Shown here: positions 26,949 through 34,737 of the stretch, piece after piece
Numbering within the stretch: position 1 is the first letter of the stretch
Layout: each line of letters starts with the position of its first letter
NCBI GenBank assembly: GCA_947564465.1
Contig: CANOCV010000006.1
Span: 18,644-82,643 of the forward strand
Direction: 5' to 3'
Source of the DNA: an uncultured Roseburia sp.
Lineage (GTDB): Bacteria; Bacillota; Clostridia; Lachnospirales; Lachnospiraceae
DNA: 64,000 nt
Position numbers and translations under genes: made by a program
The notes under the pieces: model-generated
Seen by the model: the letters and a program-made list of their open reading frames with translations, nothing else
Database searches by the model: none
Told to the model about the DNA's origin: nothing

Positions 26949-28136
26949 TTATACCTCATTCATCGCACGATCAAGATCTGCTATTATATCCTCCGCATTC
27001 TCAATTCCGACTGACATGCGCAAGAAGCTGTCCGTAATTCCCAGCGCCTCCTTCACATCCTTCGGCGTATCCTCATGTGTCTGCGTGGTTGGATATGTAA
27101 TTAATGTCTCTGTACCGCCAAGGCTCTCCGCAAACATGATCATATCTACATTCTTCAATATTTTCTGCACCGTCTCATAACAATCCACGGTAAAAGAAAT
27201 CATTCCGCCAAATCCCGTCGTCTGTTTTTGGGTCACTGCATAATCCTTATGGTCCTCAAAGCCCACATAATACACCTTTTTCACCTTCGGCTGCTCTCTT
27301 AACCATGCGGCAATTCTTTTTGCGTTCTCATTATGCCGATCCATACGCACTGCAAGCGTCTTAATTCCGCGCAGCACAAGCCAACTGTCTAACGGTGCAA
27401 GCTGACTGCCGTGAGATTTGATGTGGACATGAATCTTATCCGCAATCTCCTGATTATCCTTCACAACAACAATACCGGAAATCGTGTCGTTATGTCCCCC
27501 TAAATATTTCGTAGAGCTGTGGGTCACGATATCTGCTCCAAGCTTAAGAGGCTGCTGAAAATACGGTGTCAGAAAGGTATTATCCACAACGGTCAACGCC
27601 CCTATTTCCTTTGCAATCTTTGAAATCTCAGCGATATCCGCCACCTTCATCAAAGGATTGGTCGGCGTTTCAACAAAAAACATTTTTGTATTCGGCGTGA
27701 TTGCCTCCTTCACCGCCTGCAAATCAGACATATCTACATAAGTGTGCGAAATCCCATACTTGCCGAACACATCCCCCACAATACGGAAAGTTCCCCCATA
27801 AATATCATCGGATAAAATAATATGGTCTCCCGGGTCAAGGAGTGAAAAAACCGACATATTTGCCGCCTGCCCGCTGGAAAAAGCAAACCCCTTTATACCG
27901 CCTTCTAAAATTGCCATGGTCCGCTCCAGCTCCTGTCTGGTCGGATTCTCCAGACGGCTGTACGCAAAGCCCGTAGAGCACCCAAGCTCCGGATGGCGGA
28001 AGGTTGCCGCCTGAAAAATCGGCATACTGACCGCCCCTGTTAATGGTTCCGTTCCAAGCGCTCCATGCACCGCCTTTGATTCAAAATGCAGCTCTTCCTT
28101 TGTACTGTAATCCGTGTAGTTGCTGAAATTCTTCAT
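26949..28136 (-). CDS. Cys/Met-metabolism PLP-dependent enzyme (trans-sulfuration family)
   Basis: The family covers cystathionine gamma-synthase, cystathionine and methionine gamma-lyases and O-acetylhomoserine sulfhydrylase. The 395-aa protein has SSGQAANMSVFSLL (phosphate/PLP contact), SDDIYGGTFR with the active-site Tyr113, VVDNTF and the Schiff-base lysine in HSSTKYLGGHND (Lys210). The start is the ATG at 28136 behind a GGCGG-type site; a frame extending to 28340 would run through the promoter region. Which reaction it performs cannot be told from sequence; a gamma-lyase or sulfhydrylase is likely. Divergent from an AraC regulator that may control it, and followed by dapF. Confidence 0.9.
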   Translation of the reverse strand: MKNFSNYTDYSTKEELHFESKAVHGALGTEPLTGAVSMPIFQAATFRHPELGCSTGFAYSRLENPTRQELERTMAILEGGIKGFAFSSGQAANMSVFSLLDPGDHIILSDDIYGGTFRIVGDVFGKYGISHTYVDMSDLQAVKEAITPNTKMFFVETPTNPLMKVADIAEISKIAKEIGALTVVDNTFLTPYFQQPLKLGADIVTHSSTKYLGGHNDTISGIVVVKDNQEIADKIHVHIKSHGSQLAPLDSWLVLRGIKTLAVRMDRHNENAKRIAAWLREQPKVKKVYYVGFEDHKDYAVTQKQTTGFGGMISFTVDCYETVQKILKNVDMIMFAESLGGTETLITYPTTQTHEDTPKDVKEALGITDSFLRMSVGIENAEDIIADLDRAMNEV

Positions 28137-28191
28137 TCCGTTACCGCCTTTCCGCCTTTTAAGACATCTCTTCCGCTGTCTAAAACATGGC

Positions 28192-28256
28192 CTGTTTTCA
28201 TTATATAATATGTATCCCCAAATAGCAATTTTGTAATTTACTGTTTTCATTATATA
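28192..28256 (-). promoter_or_regulatory. Tandem 16-bp repeats over the PLP-gene promoter
   Basis: TATATAATGAAAACAG occurs twice on the minus strand (28241-28256 and 28192-28207), 49 bp apart, each containing a TATAAT. For the proximal copy TTGCTA lies 17 nt upstream, a fair SigA promoter. Repeated operator or duplicated promoter; possible target of the divergent AraC protein. Confidence 0.45.
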
Positions 28257-28311
28257 GGACATTATTTCAAAAAAATAGAGAAATAATGCTTTATTTATTG
28301 CAAAAAGTGCT

Positions 28312-28331
28312 ATATACTGTTTACAGTATAT
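28312..28331. promoter_or_regulatory. 20-bp palindrome upstream of the araC-type gene
   Basis: ATATACTGT, TT, ACAGTATAT: two perfect 9-bp half-sites, 23 bp before the regulator's ATG. A likely operator, perhaps for autoregulation. Confidence 0.45.
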
Positions 28332-28354
28332 GTGCACCAAAGAAAGGATACGCC

Positions 28355-29185
28355 ATGGCAGAATACGAAAAACAGGGATATTTGAACCAGGATTTCCGCC
28401 TTTTCCATCTGACTGACGAAAAACAGCGGGATTTCTCCTACCACTACCACGATTTCAGCAAAATTGTTATTTTTATCCGGGGCGATGTCACCTACTGCGT
28501 TGAGGGAAAAAGCTATGAGTTATCTCCCTATGACCTTGTTCTTGTCAATACCGGAGAAGTACATCGGCCGATTGTCCACAGCAGCCGTACCTATGAGCGG
28601 ATTATTGTCTACATATCGCCGGATTTTCTTCGCTCCTACAAACAGGCGGACTACGATCTCGGGCTTTGCTTCATAAAGTCTGCACATGAAAAATCCAACG
28701 TCCTTAGAATACCCTCTCTGAAAAAAAGCAAGCTTTATCAAGTCTGCCGGGAGCTTGAGGCCTCCTTTTTGGACACGGATTATGCCAATGAACTGTATCG
28801 AAACATTCTGTTTCTTGAATTTATGATACTGCTCAACCGCGCGGCGGCTCACAACACGTTAGATTTTCACGTCACTGCCGACGCAAACGATAAAATTCTC
28901 TCCGTGCTGGCTTATTTAAATGAGCATTTAACCGATGATATCTCTATCGACAAGCTCTCCGAGCTTTTTTTTACCAGCAAGTATTATCTGATGCACTCTT
29001 TTAAAGCGGAAACCGGGTACACCATCGGCTCTTATCTTTCCACCAAACGCTTGATACACGCAAAAGAACTGATACGCGGCGGAATGCCGGTTACACAGGC
29101 CTGCTACGAATGCGGATTTAAAAACTACTCTACATTTTCGCGGGCGTACAAAAAAAATTTCGGCGTACCGCCTACAAAGCAGTAG
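28355..29185 (+). CDS. AraC-family transcriptional regulator
   Basis: The 276-aa protein has an N-terminal cupin sensor domain (about 15-110, with FSYHYHDFSKIVIFIRGDVT and YELSPYDLVLVNTGEVHRPI). The C-terminal pair of AraC helix-turn-helix motifs comprises IDKLSELFFTSKYYLMHSFK and VTQACYECGFKNYSTFSRAY, ending FGVPPTKQ. The ATG at 28355 follows AAAGGA. Divergent from the Cys/Met PLP gene, with repeats and a palindrome between them, so it probably regulates that operon in response to an unknown small ligand. Confidence 0.93.
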   Translation: MAEYEKQGYLNQDFRLFHLTDEKQRDFSYHYHDFSKIVIFIRGDVTYCVEGKSYELSPYDLVLVNTGEVHRPIVHSSRTYERIIVYISPDFLRSYKQADYDLGLCFIKSAHEKSNVLRIPSLKKSKLYQVCRELEASFLDTDYANELYRNILFLEFMILLNRAAAHNTLDFHVTADANDKILSVLAYLNEHLTDDISIDKLSELFFTSKYYLMHSFKAETGYTIGSYLSTKRLIHAKELIRGGMPVTQACYECGFKNYSTFSRAYKKNFGVPPTKQ

Positions 29186-29214
29186 CTTTTTAGTAGATGC
29201 AATAGATACAAAAC

Positions 29215-29246
29215 ATGCCCGAAAAACATATGCGTTCTTCGGGCAT
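29215..29246. terminator. Bidirectional terminator between araC-type gene and LtaS-like gene
   Basis: ATGCCCGAA (29215-29223) pairs with TTCGGGCAT (29238-29246). A short T tract follows on the minus strand. It sits between convergent genes. Confidence 0.65.
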
Positions 29247-29252
29247 ATCACT

Positions 29253-31199
29253 TTATTCCTCTCCCGAATAAAACGGGAAAAATACATGACTTTTATCTTT
29301 ATCAAAAATATTATTGTACTGAAGTATCTCATACTGCCGCAGCACATTCTCCTCAGGCGACGCCGCCGAATCCCCGTAATGACGGAATACTCCGTACTGC
29401 TTCGAATAATACGCCCTGGAATTCATTGCAGGAACCGATTCCATGAGCTGCTTTAAGAACTTGTTGTACGCCGGAAGCTCAATATCGGCCTTCTCCAATG
29501 CCATAGTCGAAAGAAAATTGAGACTTGTCAGCTCCACCTCTTTCTCCTCGCTCTCATAATTTGTCCAGATAAAGAACGGAACCGTAAACAAATCCTCTAA
29601 CTGTTTCAACGACAAACCGGAAAGTCCTTTTCCGTTAAGCTGCCGGTAAAACTCGGAATTTAAACCCGGCTGGTGATCACCAAAAAATACAATTTCTACC
29701 TTCTCATCCACACCCTCAAAATATGAAATCAGCTTCTCAAGCGCCTTGTCACTCTCATTGACAATCGTCAAGTATTGATTTACGTCGCTGTAATAACCGT
29801 TTGTCATCTGCACCGTATGCATAAGGTCCGGATAAAACTCCGTGTAACCGCCATGATTCTGCATCGTAACGCTCATGATAAACAGCTTTTCGGCCTCCTC
29901 CTTATTTTCGAACCGTTGTATAATCTTATCATATAATTCCTCGTCCGTGATATAGGCGCGCAGCGTTTTATTTTTATTAAAATCACTGATAAAATGCATC
30001 TCATCAAAGCCCATCATCGGATAAACCTTATTCCGGCTCCATCCTGTCTCGTAATACGGATGCATAGCGAGACATTTATACCCTCGCTCTTTCAAGGTGG
30101 AAACAAGAGAATAAGTATCTCCCGACAAATACTGCTGATACGCCACAGAACCGCTCGGCAAAAACGCCATGGAATTGCCGGTCAAAAATTCCCACTCGGA
30201 ATTTGGCGTCTTGGCGCCGTACACGGACGCAAGCGCATACCCTCTCACCGTATTCTCATGCAGGGAATCCAAAAACGGCATCACCGGCTCATTGGTCTCA
30301 AGAGGCCCGATCTTGCTAAGATCCGCAAACGACTCGTTCATAACCACAATAATTGTCGGGTCATCCTCTGAACCCTGCTGCTTCGTTTCACCAAACGTTT
30401 CTTCCAGATTATTTATCTGCTCCAAAGAATATCCCTCCGGTTTTCTCACGAAAGAATCCCGAATGCTTAGAATAAAATTCAGAATATATCCGTTCCGGTA
30501 AGTCCCCTTCTGCTCCCATGATTCTGTCACCGTTCTCTCTGTTTTCACCGCCACGTAACTGCAGCAGGCAATTGCTGCAGCCAATGCCGCAAGTCTTGCC
30601 ATCCACTTGCGCTTTAAGCTGATATTTACTTTAAGCATCAGTGCCACATAACAAATAGCCAGTATTATAACATAGACGGCTCTCCCATCCAGCTTAAAAT
30701 CGTATTGAGCCGCTACGCTCAATCCGGTGGACGCCGCCTTGACATCCCCGAAAGAAAATTCATTTCCCCGAAACTGGTAAACGAAGTAATTGATCCCACC
30801 CAAAATAAGAAGTGAAATATTTCCCACAATGCAGGAAATCTTCACGCGCGCCGAAATAACAAAAACAACGAGTATAAGCACAAAAGCACACAGGACATTC
30901 AGCCTGAAGCGGCTTGAACTGATGCGTCCGCGGTTCGCCTGCTCCAACAAAAGATACTGCACCATACATGTTGTAAGCCACGCGCTAAACAGCATAAGCA
31001 ATGCAGCCCAAAGCGCATTCAGCTTTTTTATGTTTTCCGGCAGTGAAATTTTGACACTCTGAATCAGAAAATATACCACGCCGCCGGCAAGCGCAAATAC
31101 GATATTCACCTTAGAAGTAATACAAAGAATCAGCATAACGACAAAGGCAGCTGCAGTAAAAATACACGCCTTTCTTTGAAGCTCTAACTTTATTTTCAT
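29253..31199 (-). CDS. LtaS-like phosphoglycerol transferase (sulfatase superfamily)
   Basis: The LtaS/MdoB family transfers glycerol-phosphate from phosphatidylglycerol to a glycolipid or glycan outside the membrane. The 648 aa have five predicted membrane helices in the first 215 residues. The extracellular sulfatase-like domain carries VVMNESFADL (metal-binding Glu289), the catalytic threonine in GAKTPNSEWEFLTG (Thr331), HPYYETGWSR, and FFGDHQPG. Full length. The start has only a weak ribosome site. A promoter at 31274-31302 precedes it. It could polymerise lipoteichoic acid or decorate a surface glycan; its place inside the glycosyltransferase island leaves the second option open. Confidence 0.88.
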   Translation of the reverse strand: MKIKLELQRKACIFTAAAFVVMLILCITSKVNIVFALAGGVVYFLIQSVKISLPENIKKLNALWAALLMLFSAWLTTCMVQYLLLEQANRGRISSSRFRLNVLCAFVLILVVFVISARVKISCIVGNISLLILGGINYFVYQFRGNEFSFGDVKAASTGLSVAAQYDFKLDGRAVYVIILAICYVALMLKVNISLKRKWMARLAALAAAIACCSYVAVKTERTVTESWEQKGTYRNGYILNFILSIRDSFVRKPEGYSLEQINNLEETFGETKQQGSEDDPTIIVVMNESFADLSKIGPLETNEPVMPFLDSLHENTVRGYALASVYGAKTPNSEWEFLTGNSMAFLPSGSVAYQQYLSGDTYSLVSTLKERGYKCLAMHPYYETGWSRNKVYPMMGFDEMHFISDFNKNKTLRAYITDEELYDKIIQRFENKEEAEKLFIMSVTMQNHGGYTEFYPDLMHTVQMTNGYYSDVNQYLTIVNESDKALEKLISYFEGVDEKVEIVFFGDHQPGLNSEFYRQLNGKGLSGLSLKQLEDLFTVPFFIWTNYESEEKEVELTSLNFLSTMALEKADIELPAYNKFLKQLMESVPAMNSRAYYSKQYGVFRHYGDSAASPEENVLRQYEILQYNNIFDKDKSHVFFPFYSGEE

Positions 31200-31228
31200 A
31201 TTGCTCTTTCATCCCTATCTTATATTTT

Positions 31229-31263
31229 CATTCCGCCCCAAGCACATCCTTACATGCGGAATG
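31229..31263 (-). other. Leader hairpin of the LtaS-like gene
   Basis: CATTCCGC (minus 31263-31256) pairs with GCGGAATG (minus 31236-31229) around a 19-nt loop, between the promoter and the start codon. There is no T tract after it, so it is not a terminator; it may stabilise or control the mRNA. Confidence 0.35.
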
Positions 31264-31273
31264 TACAGAATTT

Positions 31274-31302
31274 ACTATACCGCACGCCTTCTAATTTTAC
31301 AA
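31274..31302 (-). promoter_or_regulatory. SigA-like promoter of the LtaS-like gene
   Basis: TTGTAA (31297-31302) and TATAGT (31274-31279) with 17 nt between them on the minus strand. Confidence 0.55.
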
Positions 31303-31343
31303 GATAGTTCACAAAATCTTAACTTTCTGTCTCAAAAATATTA

Positions 31344-32501
31344 TTACCTGACACTAAATGATTCGTAACGAAGCATTTGTTTGATTCGATCCTCAAACCG
31401 GAAATCCTTCTCTACTCTCAGCCGCCCGGCAAGCGCTATCTGCGCTCTCTGCTCCTCGTTTTCCAGATAGTATTTCACAAGCTCCGGTACCTCTTCGATA
31501 TCCTGATAAATAACCAGCTCTTCCCCAGTCTGAAAATATTCCATCAACTCACTCTGGTAATTTGTAATCAAAAATCCCTGACAAGCCAAAACATCCAGAA
31601 CGCGAAGCGGTATTCCCGTTCTGATTGTTTTTAACGAGATATTTAAATTTACTTTAGAAGCGGCAAAAACCTGCGGCATCTGCGCATAATAATCCACATA
31701 GCCCATTTGTGTCACACCGGAAACCGTCTCTGTTTTATCCGGTGCATATAATTTGACGGTAAAATGATCTGCCAGCTCCGTAAGGATTGCTTTACGCTCT
31801 CTGCCTGTCACCTCACAGGCGAGCATGTACTCCAGTTCACGCTTTGAGATACTTACGCTTCCTCCCGACGCTCGGGCATAAGCCGCATTAACGCTTTCTA
31901 ACAATTCCTCCGTAAGCATATCCGGCAGCAAATAGGCTCCATAAAGCTTCATCTGTGATGCAAGTATTCCCTCAAAATATCCTCTCGTCCAGCCGTCAAG
32001 CGGCGTCATATAGTAAGAATACTCTGTCCGATAAAGCTGACCAACCATTGCAACCTGTGACTGATAAATGCCGTTGTCGCCGATGATGGCTTCTGAAAAA
32101 ACAGCAGGGTCCGCCGCAAGCGGCATATGTTCCGCCTCAATTCCCTGCCGCCTGTACTCCTCCGCCTGCCCTCTGTCAAAAAAATAAAGCCGGTTACATG
32201 ACTTCTTTAGCGGCTCTGTTGCACGAATATGAATCGGCGAATCATACACCCAACAAATATAGGGAAGTCCCAATTCCTCGCACACCTCTGTAATCAACGG
32301 CGTATAATTAACGGAGAACACGGCATTATACGCATGAGCACGAAGCTCGTCCTTTAACTTCTTCTGAAAATTCCCATCCCGTTCCCAGTCATTGAGCTGA
32401 TAAAAAAAAGTATGAAAAGGAATCTCCAGCTTTTTAAACGCTCTCTCAATTCCCTTTCCCATAAAAGAATTCCACTGCCAAAATAGTATTTTCCCTGCCA
32501 T
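31344..32501 (-). CDS. DUF3880/CgeB-type glycosyltransferase (paralogue E)
   Basis: The 385-aa protein lies directly downstream of the flagellin gene. Family landmarks are FSVNYTPLITEVCEELGLPY, YFFDRGQAEEYRR, EHMPLAADPA, QVAMVGQLYRTEYSYYM (the usual FVGSLYE changed to MVGQLYR), SKVNLNISLKTIRTGIPLRV and QGFLITNYQSELMEYF. Here the conserved CGGF is CQGF, so this is the most diverged of the simple paralogues. The ATG has AAAGGA 5 nt upstream. The flagellin terminator separates the two genes, and no strong promoter of its own was found, so expression may come from read-through. Confidence 0.85.
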   Translation of the reverse strand: MAGKILFWQWNSFMGKGIERAFKKLEIPFHTFFYQLNDWERDGNFQKKLKDELRAHAYNAVFSVNYTPLITEVCEELGLPYICWVYDSPIHIRATEPLKKSCNRLYFFDRGQAEEYRRQGIEAEHMPLAADPAVFSEAIIGDNGIYQSQVAMVGQLYRTEYSYYMTPLDGWTRGYFEGILASQMKLYGAYLLPDMLTEELLESVNAAYARASGGSVSISKRELEYMLACEVTGRERKAILTELADHFTVKLYAPDKTETVSGVTQMGYVDYYAQMPQVFAASKVNLNISLKTIRTGIPLRVLDVLACQGFLITNYQSELMEYFQTGEELVIYQDIEEVPELVKYYLENEEQRAQIALAGRLRVEKDFRFEDRIKQMLRYESFSVR

Positions 32502-32564
32502 AATTTCCTTTCAGACAACCATCCCTGCGCTAAGGCAAAAATAATTGTATTCAACTTACGGAAT

Positions 32565-32586
32565 CTGCCATCGGCAGCTTCCTTCA
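32565..32586 (+). repeat. 22-bp hairpin repeat, copy 2
   Basis: CTGCCATCGG followed by CAGCTTCCTTCA. 20 of 22 bases match 8101-8122. It contains a CTGCC/GGCAG hairpin and lies between the flagellin terminator and paralogue E. Confidence 0.5.
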
Positions 32587-32599
32587 GACGCACCGCAAC

Positions 32600-32623
32600 A
32601 AAAAGAGCCGCGTACGTCGGCTC
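32600..32623 (-). terminator. Intrinsic terminator of the flagellin gene
   Basis: On the minus strand GAGCCG, a 7-nt loop and CGGCTC (32605-32623) are followed by TTTTTG, about 42 nt after the flagellin stop. Confidence 0.8.
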
Positions 32624-32664
32624 TCTCTGTTGACATGTATAAAGTTTTACTTTTTGAATAATGA

Positions 32665-33627
32665 TTAACCAAGTAAGGACAATACACCCTGTGTTGACTG
32701 ATTTGCCTGTGCAAGCATAGACTGTCCAGCCTGTGCAAGGATCTGGTTCTTCGTGTAGTCAACCATTTCTTCAGCCATATCTGTATCACGGATCTGGGAC
32801 TCAGCAGACTGTGTATTCTCAGCTGTTGTATCCAGGTTGGCAATTGTATGCTCTAATCTGTTCTGTACAGAACCAAGAGTAGATCTCATAGCAGATACTT
32901 TCTCGATAGCTGCCTGTACGTAAGACATTGCAGCACCAGCAGCGCTGAATGTGGATACGTTGATTGCATTGTAGATAGCTGTCGTTGTAGTAACAGTTGA
33001 GCTAACGCTCTTGATAACTGTTGTTCCGTTAGCTGCTGTAACAGAGCCACTGTTTGTGATTGTTGTAGAACCAACCTTCAAAGTTGTGTTCAATGTAGCA
33101 ACTGATGTTGCGCTTCCTGCTCCAAACAGAGCGCCTGCAGACATAGATGTAATCGAAATTGCGATTGTCTGTCCGCTCAAAGCACCTACCTGAAGGTTCT
33201 TTCCTGTGAAGTTTCCGTCTAACAGGTTCTGTGTATTGAACTGTGTTGTAGACTGGATTCTGTTGATCTCAGATGCTAACTGGTTCATCTCAGACTGGAT
33301 AGCATTTCTATCAGCAGTTGTATTTGTATCGTTAGCTGCCTGTGTAGCCAACTCGTTCATACGCTGTAAGATAGAATGTGTCTCATTCAATGCACCCTCA
33401 GCTGTCTGGATTAAGGAAATACCATCCTGTGCATTAGAAGAAGCTTTGTTTAAGCCTCTGATCTGGCTTCTCATCTTCTCGGAAATGGAAAGTCCTGCTG
33501 CATCGTCTGCTGCACGGTTGATTCTGTAACCGGAAGATAACTTCTCTGTTGATTTACCCTGTGAGCTTGTTACAAGTCCTAACTGTCTGTTAGAGTTCAT
33601 TGCCTGTAAATTGTGCTGTACTACCAT
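32665..33627 (-). CDS. fliC: Flagellin (major filament subunit), first copy
   Basis: The 320-aa protein has the two conserved flagellin ends that form the filament core and TLR5 site. The N-terminus includes MVVQHNLQAMNSNRQLG, EKLSSGYRINRAADDAAGLS and ILQRMNELATQAANDTNT. The C-terminus includes RSTLGSVQNRLEHTIANLDT and ends QGVLSLLG. The exposed middle (about 165-235) is short and very rich in Ser, Thr and Ala, with TTITNSGSVT and SSTVTTTTAI, suitable for O-glycosylation. The start is the ATG at 33627, 8 nt after AGGAGG. Regulated by the SigD promoter at 33752-33778 and, by inference, by CsrA at the leader hairpin. Confidence 0.97.
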   Translation of the reverse strand: MVVQHNLQAMNSNRQLGLVTSSQGKSTEKLSSGYRINRAADDAAGLSISEKMRSQIRGLNKASSNAQDGISLIQTAEGALNETHSILQRMNELATQAANDTNTTADRNAIQSEMNQLASEINRIQSTTQFNTQNLLDGNFTGKNLQVGALSGQTIAISITSMSAGALFGAGSATSVATLNTTLKVGSTTITNSGSVTAANGTTVIKSVSSTVTTTTAIYNAINVSTFSAAGAAMSYVQAAIEKVSAMRSTLGSVQNRLEHTIANLDTTAENTQSAESQIRDTDMAEEMVDYTKNQILAQAGQSMLAQANQSTQGVLSLLG

Positions 33628-33635
33628 AATATATT

Positions 33636-33668
33636 CCTCCTTGAATATGTTGCAGCATCCATGCTGCA
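33636..33668 (-). promoter_or_regulatory. Putative CsrA site in the flagellin leader
   Basis: TGCAGCAT-GG-ATGCTGCA is a perfect 8-bp hairpin (33651-33668) with the GGA of CATGGATG at its tip. It stands 9 nt upstream of the ribosome site AGGAGG (33636-33641), which itself contains GGA. This two-site arrangement resembles the hag leader bound by CsrA in Bacillus. csrA and fliW lie 4 kb away. Confidence 0.6.
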
Positions 33669-33751
33669 GATTTTGTTTTGTTAGTGTGACCACCCTCAAC
33701 CGTACGTTTTGAGGACGATTCACCAAGTAACACTTCGTTTACTTGTTATAT

Positions 33752-33778
33752 ATATCGGACTTTCGTCTCAATACTTTA
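33752..33778 (-). promoter_or_regulatory. SigD (sigma-28) promoter of the flagellin gene
   Basis: TAAA (33775-33778), 15 nt, TCCGATAT (33752-33759) on the minus strand. The leader is about 120 nt and also holds a CCTCAA/TTGAGG hairpin (33694-33714). Confidence 0.85.
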
Positions 33779-33796
33779 TAGTAAAAAGTAAAAAAT

Positions 33797-34273
33797 TTAC
33801 TTTTTATTATCTATGAACTGCGGACTGTTCTCCGTATTTTTCATCATACTGCTATAATACTGTCTGACTGCCTTCTGACTGTCCCTGACATTCTTCACCT
33901 GCCTGCGTACATCATCAAACTTTGCCTGTGCCTGCTGCTTGTTACGCTCCTCCTGTGCCTGAATCTCATTACTGCATGCCATAATCTTGCGGATCAGCTC
34001 CTGCATCTTAGCAATCTGCGGCGCATAGCGGCTGCGGTCGCCGTTTAACTCTTCACGAACCCGCTCATACACACGCTCAAAACCGCTGTCCAAAAGGTTA
34101 AGCTGTTCCACCAGTTCGCCCTTCCCGTTGACGTTCTCTTCAAAATCGTCCGGGTCCAGATTCGGATCCTCCAGCTGCCGCCTCTGCAGATCATTCAATC
34201 TTTTAATCTGCTCCAACACCCGCAGCTTTTTTTCCAGGCTCTGTATCATGATACTTATATATTCTGCTTCCAC
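33797..34273 (-). CDS. fliT: FliT-like flagellar export chaperone
   Basis: FliT-type proteins bind the C-terminus of FliD and keep it export-ready. The 158-aa product is almost entirely helical and charged, with heptad-like patterns (EYISIMIQSLEKKLRVLEQI, later AKFDDVRRQVKNVRDSQKAV), as expected. Direct similarity is weak and the call rests on length, composition and position after fliD-fliS. The likely start is the GTG at 34273 with AAAGG 7 nt upstream; an ATG at 34291 has its ribosome site too close. An A/T-rich hairpin (33783-33805) at the stop may end the operon just before the flagellin promoter. Confidence 0.7.
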   Translation of the reverse strand: MEAEYISIMIQSLEKKLRVLEQIKRLNDLQRRQLEDPNLDPDDFEENVNGKGELVEQLNLLDSGFERVYERVREELNGDRSRYAPQIAKMQELIRKIMACSNEIQAQEERNKQQAQAKFDDVRRQVKNVRDSQKAVRQYYSSMMKNTENSPQFIDNKK

Positions 34274-34294
34274 CTGATATCCTTTCCCCATCTC

Positions 34295-34696
34295 CTATGA
34301 AATGGAAACATTCTGTTCCTGCGAATGCGGCACCTTTTGCATAACCTCTTTCCATGTATCCCTTAGAATACGCAAATGTCCAAGCACTTCTTCCAGGATA
34401 TCTTTGTCTTTTTTCAAATTCGCTTCCATCAGCCTTCTCTGAAGATAACTATAAACATTATCAAACTCACGGGCAATAGGATACTTATGGTTTAAGGTCG
34501 CCTGAAACTCGGTAATAATATTCTCCACCTTCTGAATATTATTGTTCGCCTTCTCAATACTGTTCTCCTCAATTGCCATAATTGCAATATTGCAGAACTT
34601 GATTGCACCCTCATACAACATCAGTGTAAGCTCTGCCGGCGATGCCGTCATAATTTTATTGTTAGCGTAAGCTGCATAGCCATTATTATGAATCAT
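34295..34696 (-). CDS. fliS: Flagellin secretion chaperone FliS
   Basis: FliS wraps the C-terminal helices of flagellin in the cytoplasm and delivers it to the export gate. The 133 aa match family length and order. The N-terminus NGYAAYANNKIMTASPAELT contains the flagellin-contact YxxN...SPxEL pattern. LMLYEGAIKFCNIAIMAIEE and EFDNVYSYLQRRLMEAN follow in the helical bundle. GGGAGG stands 6 nt before the ATG. It follows fliD by about 40 nt. A second FliS paralogue lies beside the other flagellin at 57.7-58.2 kb. Confidence 0.95.
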   Translation of the reverse strand: MIHNNGYAAYANNKIMTASPAELTLMLYEGAIKFCNIAIMAIEENSIEKANNNIQKVENIITEFQATLNHKYPIAREFDNVYSYLQRRLMEANLKKDKDILEEVLGHLRILRDTWKEVMQKVPHSQEQNVSIS

Positions 34697-34737
34697 GATA
34701 CACCTCCCTGTTATTCATCAGATTCTTTTCATCCCTA

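Noticed and set aside
28137..28340. N-terminal extension of the PLP enzyme
   Set aside because: It covers the repeats and promoter region; family alignment and the GGCGG site favour the ATG at 28136.
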